Shown here piece by piece: positions 16,767 to 24,006 of a stretch of DNA of 64,000 nt. Source of the stretch: Rhodoferax sp. (lineage in GTDB: Bacteria > Pseudomonadota > Gammaproteobacteria > Burkholderiales > Burkholderiaceae_C); the NCBI RefSeq assembly GCF_013297935.1, contig NZ_JAAFIX010000006.1, positions 116,617-180,616 of the forward strand. The letters run 5' to 3'. The position numbers and the translations under genes are program-made. Position 1 is the stretch's first letter, and every line of letters begins with the position of its first letter. The notes under the pieces were generated by a model that was not told the DNA's origin, did not search any database, and saw nothing but the letters and a program-made list of their open reading frames with translations.

Positions 16767-18098
16767 CTAGGCGTGTGCCCCGTAAAACTTGAAGTTTATC
16801 TCCGGCTTCTTGCCGTGGATCAGCTCCGCAATCGCCTTGCCCGACCCCGCACCATGCGTCCAACCCAGGGTTCCGTGACCGGCATTGACCCACACGCCGC
16901 GCACCGGACTTTGGCCGATGTAGGGAATGTTCGTGGGGGTGGCAGGGCGCAGGCCGGTCCAATAGTTGGGCTCGCCGCCTTGCTCTTCGGTGCGGGTGTC
17001 GCACACGCCGGGCAACACCTCTTCAATGCGGCGGGACAACATATGGCAGCGGGCCTTGGCCACGGGCGAATCCAAGCTCAAGTCAAAGCCACCGACCTCA
17101 ATGGTGCCGGCCACGCGCAAGCAGTCGCCCAGACGGCTGATGGCCACTTTCTTGGCATCGTCGATGGTGGAGACCAGGGGTGCTTGTTCGGGCTTCAGTA
17201 TCTTGAAGGTAGCGCTGTAGCCCTTGCCGGGGTAAATCGGCAGGTCCACGCCCACGGTGCGCATCAGCGGCGCGGTGTACGAGCCGGTGGCCACGACCAC
17301 ATGGTCGGCTTTGAGTACTTTGTAAGACCCGGGCGCAATTTGGCCCTTAGCCCCCGTAGATAGTGCGCGAACTGCTACTGATTTGATAGCGCCGCCTTCG
17401 GTCTCCAGCCGCTCTACGCTGTACTCATACAGAAACTCGGCGCCACGCTCGGCGCAGCGTTTGGCCAGTTCCTGGGTGAAGACGAGACAGTCGCCGGACT
17501 CATCGCTGGGCGTGATGGTGCCGCCCACAATCTGGTGGGCAAACTGGCGGTAGGCCGGCTCGATTTTCAAAAATGCTTCTTTGTCGATGACCTGGCGGTT
17601 CACACCGTACTTGCGCATGAGTGCGGCGGCGTCTCCGGCGGTGTCGAACGATTGCTGGTCACAGTAATAGTGGGCAATGCCGCGTTCCAGCCGGTTGTAT
17701 TCAATGCCGGTGCTGGCGACCACGTCTTTGAGTGCGGCGTGGCTGTAGGCACCCAGCGCCACGAGCTGTTGCACATTGCGCTCGAAAGCGGTGTCGTTGC
17801 AGTTGGCCAGAAACTTCAGGCCCCAGGTGTATTGGTGCATGCCGGCGCCGAACGGGTTTTGCGGGCGGAACAAGAGCGGAGCCTCTTTGCTGAGCATCCA
17901 CTTCAGGGCCTTGAGCGGTGCGTCTTTGTTGGCCCAGGGCTCGCAATAGCTCACCGAGATTTGCGCGCCATTAGCGAAACTGGTTTCCAGGGCCGCACCG
18001 GCCTGCCGCTCCACCACCGTAACGTCGTGACCGAGTTCCAGCAAATGCCACGCTGTGCAAATGCCGATAGTGCCTGCGCCGAGAACAATAATTTTCAT
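16767..18098 (-). CDS. dadA: D-amino acid dehydrogenase small subunit
   Basis: A 443-residue FAD-dependent D-amino acid dehydrogenase of the DadA type, deaminating D-amino acids such as D-alanine at the inner membrane and passing electrons to quinone. MKIIVLGAGTIGICTAWHLL is the dinucleotide fold. Further motifs are TVVERQAGAALETSFANGAQIS, GKGYSATF, and near the end WTGLRPATPTNIPYIG and HGTLGWTHGAGSGKA. A loop at about residues 236-253 (VAVRALSTGAKGQIAPG) is encoded by a dispersed repeat and makes the protein slightly longer than usual. The ATG at 18098 gives the standard N-terminus although the frame is open far upstream. An ArgP-like gene is divergent 85 bp away. Confidence 0.92.
   Translation of the reverse strand: MKIIVLGAGTIGICTAWHLLELGHDVTVVERQAGAALETSFANGAQISVSYCEPWANKDAPLKALKWMLSKEAPLLFRPQNPFGAGMHQYTWGLKFLANCNDTAFERNVQQLVALGAYSHAALKDVVASTGIEYNRLERGIAHYYCDQQSFDTAGDAAALMRKYGVNRQVIDKEAFLKIEPAYRQFAHQIVGGTITPSDESGDCLVFTQELAKRCAERGAEFLYEYSVERLETEGGAIKSVAVRALSTGAKGQIAPGSYKVLKADHVVVATGSYTAPLMRTVGVDLPIYPGKGYSATFKILKPEQAPLVSTIDDAKKVAISRLGDCLRVAGTIEVGGFDLSLDSPVAKARCHMLSRRIEEVLPGVCDTRTEEQGGEPNYWTGLRPATPTNIPYIGQSPVRGVWVNAGHGTLGWTHGAGSGKAIAELIHGKKPEINFKFYGAHA
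17342..17391 (-). repeat. Dispersed repeat inside dadA
   Basis: A 50-bp copy in the coding sense of dadA: GCTATCAAA, TAGCAGTT, CGCGCACTATC, GGGGGCTA and GGGCC at the standard spacing. It is one of the copies closest to the intergenic form at 31811. Confidence 0.8.
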
Positions 18099-18183
18099 CC
18101 GCGAAGTGTCAGGGAAGTAGAAGTCTAGTAAAAGTAAAATTAACTGCTTTGCGAAAACATTAGTTGGATTAATAGAGAAAACC

Positions 18184-19101
18184 ATGCGCACATTTGACTC
18201 AGATGCCCTGGAATGCCTGGCCGCCATCGTGGAAGAAGGCGGTTTCGAGCGCGCTGCGGTGCGCCTGTCCATTACCCAATCTGCCGTATCGCAGCGGCTG
18301 CGGGCGCTGGAGGCGCAGGTCGGCACCGTGCTGCTGGTGCGCAGCCGACCGGTGAAGGCCACCTCGGCCGGGCGTTTGCTCATCAAGCACGCGGTGCAGA
18401 TGCGCCTGTTACGGGCCGACTTGGAGACCGACCTCAAAGACCTGGCGCCCAGCACCGGCGCGGTGCGGGAGGACGAGCGCATCTCCATCGCCATCAACGC
18501 CGACAGCATTGCCACCTGGGCCCTGCCCGCGCTGGACCCGCTAGTGCAAGCCGGCTTGCCGCTGGAAATCATCACCGACGACCAGGACTTCACCCACGAA
18601 TGGCTGCGCGAAGGCCAGGTGCTGGGCTGCGTGACCACCCTCAAACAAGCCCTGCGCGGCTGCAAGGTGTTGCCCTTGGGGGCCATGCAATACGTCGTGG
18701 TGGCCAGCGCCGACTACGCGGCCGCGCACTGCCAGCAGGGACTCACGCCGCACAACTTCCGCAGCATTCCCTTCGTGGCCTTCAACCGCAAAGACGACTT
18801 GCCGACCGACTTTGTCAGCAAAGCACTCAACCTGCGCCGCGTGTCGCTCAGCCAACGCTTTGTGCCCAGCTCGGAGGGGCAGGTGCGCGCCGTGCTGGCC
18901 GGTTGGGGCGCGAGCATCGTGCCGGAGTTGCTGGTGCGGGGCTTGCTGGAGAGCGGCCAATTGGTGAACCTGGCGCCCAGCATGAGTTTGCCGGTCAACC
19001 TCTATTGGCACTGCTGGAACCTTGACTCGGAAGTCATCGACCGGTTGACCCAAGCCCTGTCGGGTGCGGCCACCCAGCTACTGAACGAAAAAACCAAGTA
19101 G
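18184..19101 (+). CDS. ArgP/LysG-type LysR regulator
   Basis: A 305-residue LysR protein of the ArgP (IciA/LysG) branch: LECLAAIVEEGGFERAAVRL, then ITQSAVSQRLRALEAQVG and LLVRSRPVKAT, the latter typical of ArgP. Known ArgP proteins sense lysine or arginine and often control an exporter; here the divergent gene is dadA, so control of D-amino acid oxidation is a plausible inference. No lysE-like gene is adjacent. The 85-bp spacer before the ATG is AT-rich and must hold both promoters. The start is well supported by homology. Confidence 0.88.
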   Translation: MRTFDSDALECLAAIVEEGGFERAAVRLSITQSAVSQRLRALEAQVGTVLLVRSRPVKATSAGRLLIKHAVQMRLLRADLETDLKDLAPSTGAVREDERISIAINADSIATWALPALDPLVQAGLPLEIITDDQDFTHEWLREGQVLGCVTTLKQALRGCKVLPLGAMQYVVVASADYAAAHCQQGLTPHNFRSIPFVAFNRKDDLPTDFVSKALNLRRVSLSQRFVPSSEGQVRAVLAGWGASIVPELLVRGLLESGQLVNLAPSMSLPVNLYWHCWNLDSEVIDRLTQALSGAATQLLNEKTK

Positions 19102-19155
19102 TCACAATTTAACCTTGGCATCTACTTTTCGACGGTGTAGGAATAAAATACGGCT

Positions 19156-19788
19156 ATGAACGATCTCTCCGCCCCTCCTGTCGCGCCCGTCAAAGTCTCG
19201 TTTAAGAAGCAGATGCTGCAAGCCCGGGAGGACGCCATCATCCGCTCGGTCAACCTGCTGCTGGCTGAAAAAGGCTTTGAAGCCATGACGGTCGACGAGG
19301 TGGCGGCCAGTGTGGGCATTGCCAAAGCGAGCCTCTACAAGCACTTTCCCAGCAAAGAAGACTTGGCCGCCGCCGCCATGGCGAACCTCATGGGGCAGGC
19401 CCAGGCGTTTCTCGATTCCTTGCCGGACGATATGCCGGCGGTGCACAAGCTGCGCGCGGTGGTGCGATGGACTATGGTGTTGAAGTTGGCCGGTGAAATG
19501 CCCTCACTCCCCAGCCAGAACTCCACCCTGCGGGCCACCCTGATGGGTCACAGGGCCTACATGGATGGGCTGATGGACGTGAGTGACCGTGTGGGCAGCT
19601 GGATCGAAGCCGCGCAAGCCCAAGGCGTGATCAACCCCGAACTGCCTGCGATTGCAGTGCTCTACACCCTTTACGCCCGCGCGTGCGACCCCGTGCTGGA
19701 GTTCTTGCGCATGGGCGGCCAGCACACCGATGCCCAAATCATTGACCTCGTGCTATCGACCTGCTTCGACGGCTTAAACAGCCGCTGA
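19156..19788 (+). CDS. TetR/AcrR-family regulator
   Basis: A 210-residue TetR-type repressor. The helix-turn-helix is at about residues 25-70 (IIRSVNLLLAEKGFEAMTV, VAASVGIAKASLYKHFPSKE), followed by an all-helical ligand domain. The N-terminal 20 residues are Pro/Ala rich and unlike typical members. It lies 54 bp after the ArgP-like gene on the same strand and may be read through from it. No obvious target gene is adjacent, so the ligand and regulon are unknown. Confidence 0.88.
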   Translation: MNDLSAPPVAPVKVSFKKQMLQAREDAIIRSVNLLLAEKGFEAMTVDEVAASVGIAKASLYKHFPSKEDLAAAAMANLMGQAQAFLDSLPDDMPAVHKLRAVVRWTMVLKLAGEMPSLPSQNSTLRATLMGHRAYMDGLMDVSDRVGSWIEAAQAQGVINPELPAIAVLYTLYARACDPVLEFLRMGGQHTDAQIIDLVLSTCFDGLNSR

Positions 19789-19926
19789 GCGGGCGCGCAC
19801 ATGCCGCCAAAACCAAGTCCACCCCGTATCCGTATTTCGTCCACGCGGTAAAGCCGCGAGGGTAGTCCTTTAGTTGCGACAGTTTCAGGTCGAAAGCTTG
19901 GCATAACCCCAACCAAGGACTGAACA

Positions 19927-20085
19927 ATGCGAACGTGGATGTGTATGGCAGGACTCAGCTGGCTGTGTGCCGGCTGCTCGGTATTGGCGGTGGCCGATGC
20001 GACGGTCACCACCGCGGCCGTGGTGGTGAAAACCGGCGTGCAGGTCACCGGTGCCCTGGTAGGGGCCGTCTTGCCCAAACGCTGA
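19927..20085 (+). CDS. Small lipoprotein, 52 residues
   Basis: A very short frame with a signal-like start (MRTWMCMAGLSWLCAGC) whose CAGC fits a lipobox with Cys17 as the acylated residue. It continues SVLAVADATVTTAAVVVKTG and ends LVGAVLPKR. I recall a family of tiny proteobacterial lipoproteins (named NF038104) with this SV-VAD-TVTTA pattern, but could not check. It ends 5 bp before the convergent stress-protein gene. Role unknown, presumably outer-membrane anchored. Confidence 0.6.
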   Translation: MRTWMCMAGLSWLCAGCSVLAVADATVTTAAVVVKTGVQVTGALVGAVLPKR

Positions 20086-20090
20086 GGGGT

Positions 20091-20513
20091 TTAGCGCACC
20101 AGCAACACCGGCGTTTTGCAGTGCGCCAGCACTTGGGTAGCTACCGAGCCCATGACCAGATTGCCCAGGGCGCTGTGGCCGTGGGAGCCCATGACCAAGA
20201 GGTCAAATTCTCCCTCGTCGGCCAGCTTGCCGATCAGGCTGCCCGCCGGGCCGACCTTCCAGGACACCGCTGCGTCAATGCCGTGGCGTTTTAAAAACTT
20301 GGCCGCTACGGACAGGACCTTGTTGGCCTCTTCGGCGTGGTAGGCCTCTACCGTGGCCTTGCCCAAAGCCGCTTTCGCGCGCGGAGGCAAGGGCGTCTGG
20401 GCATTGAACACGGTGTACTGGTGGCCGGGGGCCAGAAGCGCCTCGTGGGTGCTCAAGTAGGCGAGCATTTTTTTGCTGTAGGTGCTTCCGTCAACGGCGA
20501 GCAAAATTTTCAT
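20091..20513 (-). CDS. Universal stress protein (UspA family)
   Basis: A 140-residue single-domain Usp. MKILLAVDGSTYSKKML is the family start with the nucleotide-contacting Asp, and GSHGHSALGNLVMGSVATQ is the G-2x-G-9x-G-S/T ATP-binding signature, so this is an ATP-binding Usp. Cytoplasmic, with roles in stress survival. It is a single gene convergent with the small lipoprotein; an AGGAG-type site precedes the ATG. Confidence 0.92.
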   Translation of the reverse strand: MKILLAVDGSTYSKKMLAYLSTHEALLAPGHQYTVFNAQTPLPPRAKAALGKATVEAYHAEEANKVLSVAAKFLKRHGIDAAVSWKVGPAGSLIGKLADEGEFDLLVMGSHGHSALGNLVMGSVATQVLAHCKTPVLLVR

Positions 20514-20602
20514 GGTGTTCTCCTGTAGATGGGTTCAGTGTAAAAACGGCCTGTGCTTGCAAATTTGCGCTAAGTCAAGAAACTGCGGATAGGGAGGCGT
20601 GC

Positions 20603-21496
20603 ATGAATATCGTTTTTTCGGCCCGGCGACGGGCGGCTGTGCAGTGGCTGAGCGCAAGCGCTGTCGCGATATGCTGGCCCGCAAGCCCTGCCCGTGCGGG
20701 CAGCCGGCCTGCGCTCATGCTGGCGACGGACCATGGCCCGGCTTTTGACAGCAGCGGCGCGATGGTCAGTGAGAAATACGACGGCGTGCGCGCCTACTGG
20801 GATGGCGCGCAGCTGCTAACCCGCGGCGGCAACCCGATTGCCGCCCCGGCATGGTTCACTGCCGGTTGGCCCGCCACTCCGCTCGATGGCGAGCTCTGGG
20901 CCGGTCGCGGCCGGTTCGCCGCCGCCGTGTCCACGGTGCGCCAGGAAAACCCGGACGATGCGGGCTGGCGCGCTTTACGTTACATGGTGTTCGACCTGCC
21001 GGCGCAGGGTGGCCGGTTCGATGCGCGCTACGCTGCCCTGCAAAACACTGTGCAAGCGCTTCAACAGGCGTGGATCGTCGCCGTGCCGCAAAGTCCGGCG
21101 CCCTCCGGGGCTGCTTTGCAAACCCTGCTCACCCGGACCAGCCTCGACGGGGCCGAGGGCTTGATGCTCCACCAGAGCAGCGCGGTCTACCAACCCGGCC
21201 GCTCGGCCGGCATCGTGAAGCTCAAGCTCTCTCAGGACGCGGAGGCCCGTGTGCTGGCCCATGTGCCGGGGCAGGGCCGCTTGCAGGGTCGCACGGGGGC
21301 ACTCTGGGTGGAGTGGCAAGGGGGCGAGGGCGGCACCGTTCACCGGTTCAAGCTGGGCAGCGGCTTGACGGATGCGGAGCGCGATAGTCCGCCTGCGGTG
21401 GGGAGCTGGGTGACCTTTCGCTTCCGGGGGCACACGGCGCAGGGAGTTCCCCGGTTTGCCACCTACCTGCGCCCGGCCGCCGGGATCGACCTTTAA
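20603..21496 (+). CDS. Secreted ATP-dependent DNA ligase (Lig E type)
   Basis: A 297-residue minimal ATP-dependent DNA ligase with an N-terminal export signal (MNIVFSARRR, hydrophobic to residue 30, cut near ARA-GS). Motif I is SEKYDGVRA with the adenylated Lys58, followed by LDGELW (motif III), a motif IV-like GAEGLMLHQ and VKLKLSQDAEARV (motif V), then a C-terminal OB fold (GSWVTFRFRGHTAQGVPRF). Lig E enzymes seal nicks in the periplasm and are thought to help with incoming DNA in competent bacteria. AGGGAGG supports the start. A dispersed repeat begins 3 bp after the stop. Confidence 0.88.
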   Translation: MNIVFSARRRAAVQWLSASAVAICWPASPARAGSRPALMLATDHGPAFDSSGAMVSEKYDGVRAYWDGAQLLTRGGNPIAAPAWFTAGWPATPLDGELWAGRGRFAAAVSTVRQENPDDAGWRALRYMVFDLPAQGGRFDARYAALQNTVQALQQAWIVAVPQSPAPSGAALQTLLTRTSLDGAEGLMLHQSSAVYQPGRSAGIVKLKLSQDAEARVLAHVPGQGRLQGRTGALWVEWQGGEGGTVHRFKLGSGLTDAERDSPPAVGSWVTFRFRGHTAQGVPRFATYLRPAAGIDL

Positions 21497-21498
21497 GA

Positions 21499-21549
21499 TT
21501 GCTATCAAATATATAGCGGACTGCGCTTGTTATACCGGGGCTAGGGGCT
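21499..21549 (+). repeat. Dispersed 51-bp repeat overlapping the phosphoesterase stop codon
   Basis: A full copy with TTGCTATCAAA, ATATAGCGG, TGCGC and GGGGCTA in the standard register. Its GCTA block, read on the minus strand, supplies the TAG stop of the metallophosphoesterase gene, and it fills the gap after the ligase gene. Confidence 0.8.
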
Positions 21550-22347
21550 GATTTCAATCAAAAGTCCTGCTTGGTGCCCGATTTGCTCGTTCTTGCGCAC
21601 ATAGCCCAGCGGGTTGGCCACGACGCGGCAGCGGCCTACCCGGTAGTCGCTGGGGGCATGCAGGTGGCCATGCAGCCACAGGTCGGCCTGCGGCAGCAAG
21701 TCGTCCAACGCGTTACAGAACCCCGCAGTACCCGGCACCAGACCATAGCGCGGGTCGGCGCTCTTCAAGCTCGGTGCGAAGTGGGTTACCACGACGGAGG
21801 GCCCCGCATGCGGCTCCCGTAGGGCCGTGCGCAGCCACTGCTGGCAGGTGAGCGCCTGCTCCCGCAAGCCGTCGGCCAGCCAGGGCGCGTCGTGGCGCGA
21901 AATCAGGGCCTTCTTCAGGTAGTAGTTGGCGGCGCGAAAGGCTTTTTCACGGGCTTTGAACTGGCGCTCCGGCGTCTCGCTCAGGGCGAGGGCGTCGAAA
22001 TCTGTCCAGAGCGTGGTGCCGATAAAGCGCACGCCATCGAGCAGCAGGGTTTCCCGCTCCAGCCACTGGATGCCTAGGCGCTCGCAGGTGGCCCGCAAGC
22101 GGTGATGGGCGGTGTCAAAGTCCAGCGTGTCGTACTCGTGGTTGCCCGGGACAAACAGCACCGGTACCGGCCAGCCACGTAATGGGGAAAAACGCTCAAG
22201 CCCGAAGTCGTCGCCCGCCAGCTGCGAGCCGGGTTGGTAGGAGCCGATGTCGCCGGCCAACACCAGCAGGTCGGCATCCGGCAGCGGGGTCGCGTGCCAG
22301 TGGGGGTGGGCCTCCAGGTGGAGGTCCGAGAGCAGTTGAATCTTCAT
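21541..22347 (-). CDS. Calcineurin-like metallophosphoesterase
   Basis: A 268-residue metallophosphoesterase. The metal-binding blocks are in order: SDLHLE (residues 7-12), LVLAGDIGSY, FVPGNHEYDTLDFD, VVVTHFAP and HGHLHAPSDY. No signal peptide or extra domain. The substrate is unknown; such proteins hydrolyse phosphodiesters ranging from nucleotides to lipids. Its ATG overlaps the TGA of the upstream LysR gene in an ATGA junction, so the two are translationally coupled. The last codons and the stop lie in a dispersed repeat. The longer open frame upstream is not conserved. Confidence 0.9.
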   Translation of the reverse strand: MKIQLLSDLHLEAHPHWHATPLPDADLLVLAGDIGSYQPGSQLAGDDFGLERFSPLRGWPVPVLFVPGNHEYDTLDFDTAHHRLRATCERLGIQWLERETLLLDGVRFIGTTLWTDFDALALSETPERQFKAREKAFRAANYYLKKALISRHDAPWLADGLREQALTCQQWLRTALREPHAGPSVVVTHFAPSLKSADPRYGLVPGTAGFCNALDDLLPQADLWLHGHLHAPSDYRVGRCRVVANPLGYVRKNEQIGHQAGLLIEISP

Positions 22348-23306
22348 GCAGAAAAAATAGTTTGGCCCAGTGCCGCCACTTGGGTTCGCAGCCACGCGTG
22401 GGGGCTGGCACCGTCGAGGCGCTGGTGCCACAGGGCATCGACCTGGATGGGCGGCACGCTGAACGGCAGCTCCCGGATCACCAGTTGATCCGCAAAGCCC
22501 GTAACGTTCACAAAGTGGCGGGGCAGCACGGTCAGCAGGTCCGATTGCACCACCACCTTGCCGGCCGTAAAAAACTGGTTCACCGTCAGCACCACCCGCC
22601 GGGTGCGCTTGAGACTGACCAGCGACTCGTCAATAAAGCCAAAGGCGCGGCCTGAAAAGCTCACCAGCATGTGGGAGGCAGCGCAAAACCGGTCGAGAGT
22701 GAATTCGCCCACGGTGAGCGGGTGATCTTTGCGCATGACGCACACATAGTCCCCGACAAAAAGCCGGTGGTGCAAAAACGTTTCGGCGGCACCCGCTTGG
22801 GCGCGGGCGGTCAGGTCCGCCAAAACGGCCGGAAAATGGCCGATGGCGAGGTCTGCAGCACCTTCTTCCAGAACCTTGCGCGGGTCCCGCGTGGTCAGGG
22901 GTACCACCCGCAGTGAGACACCGGGCGCGTCCCGCGCCAGCACTTTCACCAGGCCGGGCATGAGCTCGGCGGCCGTGGCGTCCGCCATGGTCAGCACAAA
23001 GGTGTTGCTGGCTTCTGCCGGTTCAAACACGCTGGGTGCGAGAGAAGCTTGGAGTTTTTGCAGCGTTTCGCGCACGGCCGGCCACAGTTCCTGGCCCCGG
23101 GGGGTGGGCTCCAGATTTCTGCCATTGCGCACCAGCAGCTCGTCATTCAGCGCCTCGCGCAAGCGACGCAGCGCATTGCTGACGGCAGGTTGGGTGAGGT
23201 TCAGTTGCGACGCAGCGCGCGTGAGGCTGCGCTCGGACATGACCACATCGAACACCTTGAGCAGGTTCAGGTCAAAGGTCCGGAGGTTGATGCGGCTGGT
23301 GGGCAT
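22344..23306 (-). CDS. LysR-family regulator coupled to the phosphoesterase
   Basis: A 320-residue LysR regulator of the NodD/NahR-like type: FDLNLLKVFDVVMSERSLTRA, then LNLTQPAVSNALRRLREAL, and an effector domain beginning FVLTMADATAAELMPGLVKVL. Start taken at MPTSRINLRTFDLNLL; an ATG 57 bp upstream is possible. The stop overlaps the phosphoesterase start by 4 bp, unusual for LysR proteins, which normally face their targets. The divergent gene is a small membrane protein 131 bp away, also a candidate target. Confidence 0.85.
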   Translation of the reverse strand: MPTSRINLRTFDLNLLKVFDVVMSERSLTRAASQLNLTQPAVSNALRRLREALNDELLVRNGRNLEPTPRGQELWPAVRETLQKLQASLAPSVFEPAEASNTFVLTMADATAAELMPGLVKVLARDAPGVSLRVVPLTTRDPRKVLEEGAADLAIGHFPAVLADLTARAQAGAAETFLHHRLFVGDYVCVMRKDHPLTVGEFTLDRFCAASHMLVSFSGRAFGFIDESLVSLKRTRRVVLTVNQFFTAGKVVVQSDLLTVLPRHFVNVTGFADQLVIRELPFSVPPIQVDALWHQRLDGASPHAWLRTQVAALGQTIFSA

Positions 23307-23437
23307 GGCTCGACTATAAATCTCGTGAATACCAAACATCACCAACATAAAGTTGAACAGCACTAGGGGAAACCCTATGATTCGCTCACTTCAGAAATTT
23401 TTATCCAGTGAGCATCAACCTTTTTAAGGAGTTTGCC

Positions 23438-23845
23438 ATGACACAAGTTACCTCTACCCCCTATTTCTCGTATTCCACTGCACAGCCCCGTACCTCCCGC
23501 GTACGCCGCGAAAAAGTGGAAGCCTCCCGCACTTTGTCCGGCATGCTGCTGGCAGCCGTGTTGTCTGCCTTGTTGGTGGTGGCCGACCAAGTGATCGACA
23601 CCTGGGTGGACGGTCACATGTTGGCAGCCTGGGTTGCCCTGTGGACCGTGGCATTTGCCGCCCTGGCGCTGCTGGCACCCCCACTGCGCAAAGTGTCTTC
23701 CGGTTTGGCCAGCATCATGGCGACTGCAGTCCAGAGCTACAAAGTGCGCCGCATGGAAGAAAAAATGTGGGAATATGCCCACCACGACCCGCGCATCATG
23801 GCCGAGTTGCAGCACGCTTGGCTGCGTAGCCAAAGCCAGATCTAA
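23438..23845 (+). CDS. Small two-segment membrane protein of unknown function
   Basis: A 135-residue protein not assigned to a named family. After a Ser/Arg-rich N-terminus there are two hydrophobic segments (about residues 38-54 LSGMLLAAVLSALLVVA and 66-84 LAAWVALWTVAFAALALLA), then a charged helical tail (VRRMEEKMWEYAHHDPRIM). AAGGAG precedes the ATG at good spacing, so this start is firm. It has its own strong terminator and is divergent from the LysR gene. The tail pattern recalls small membrane proteins common in Comamonadaceae, but I cannot name a function. Confidence 0.75.
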   Translation: MTQVTSTPYFSYSTAQPRTSRVRREKVEASRTLSGMLLAAVLSALLVVADQVIDTWVDGHMLAAWVALWTVAFAALALLAPPLRKVSSGLASIMATAVQSYKVRRMEEKMWEYAHHDPRIMAELQHAWLRSQSQI

Positions 23846-23888
23846 CAGCTTCAACCCGCGTCCCGACCTACGCTCACGGGTCGAGACG

Positions 23889-23920
23889 AAAAAAAAGCCA
23901 CCTCGCGGTGGCTTTTTTTT
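23889..23920 (+). terminator. Rho-independent terminator
   Basis: Twelve-base arms AAAAAAGCCACC and GGTGGCTTTTTT around a TCGC loop; usable in both directions, so it also fits the end of pckG. Confidence 0.9.
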
Positions 23921-24006
23921 GCCTTGCCGGCAGCAGCCTCTTGCGCTGCAGCCGGCGTGGTCCGGCTAAGGCGGAGTGCGCCGTGCCGGACTCTGTGTTG
24001 TAACCC

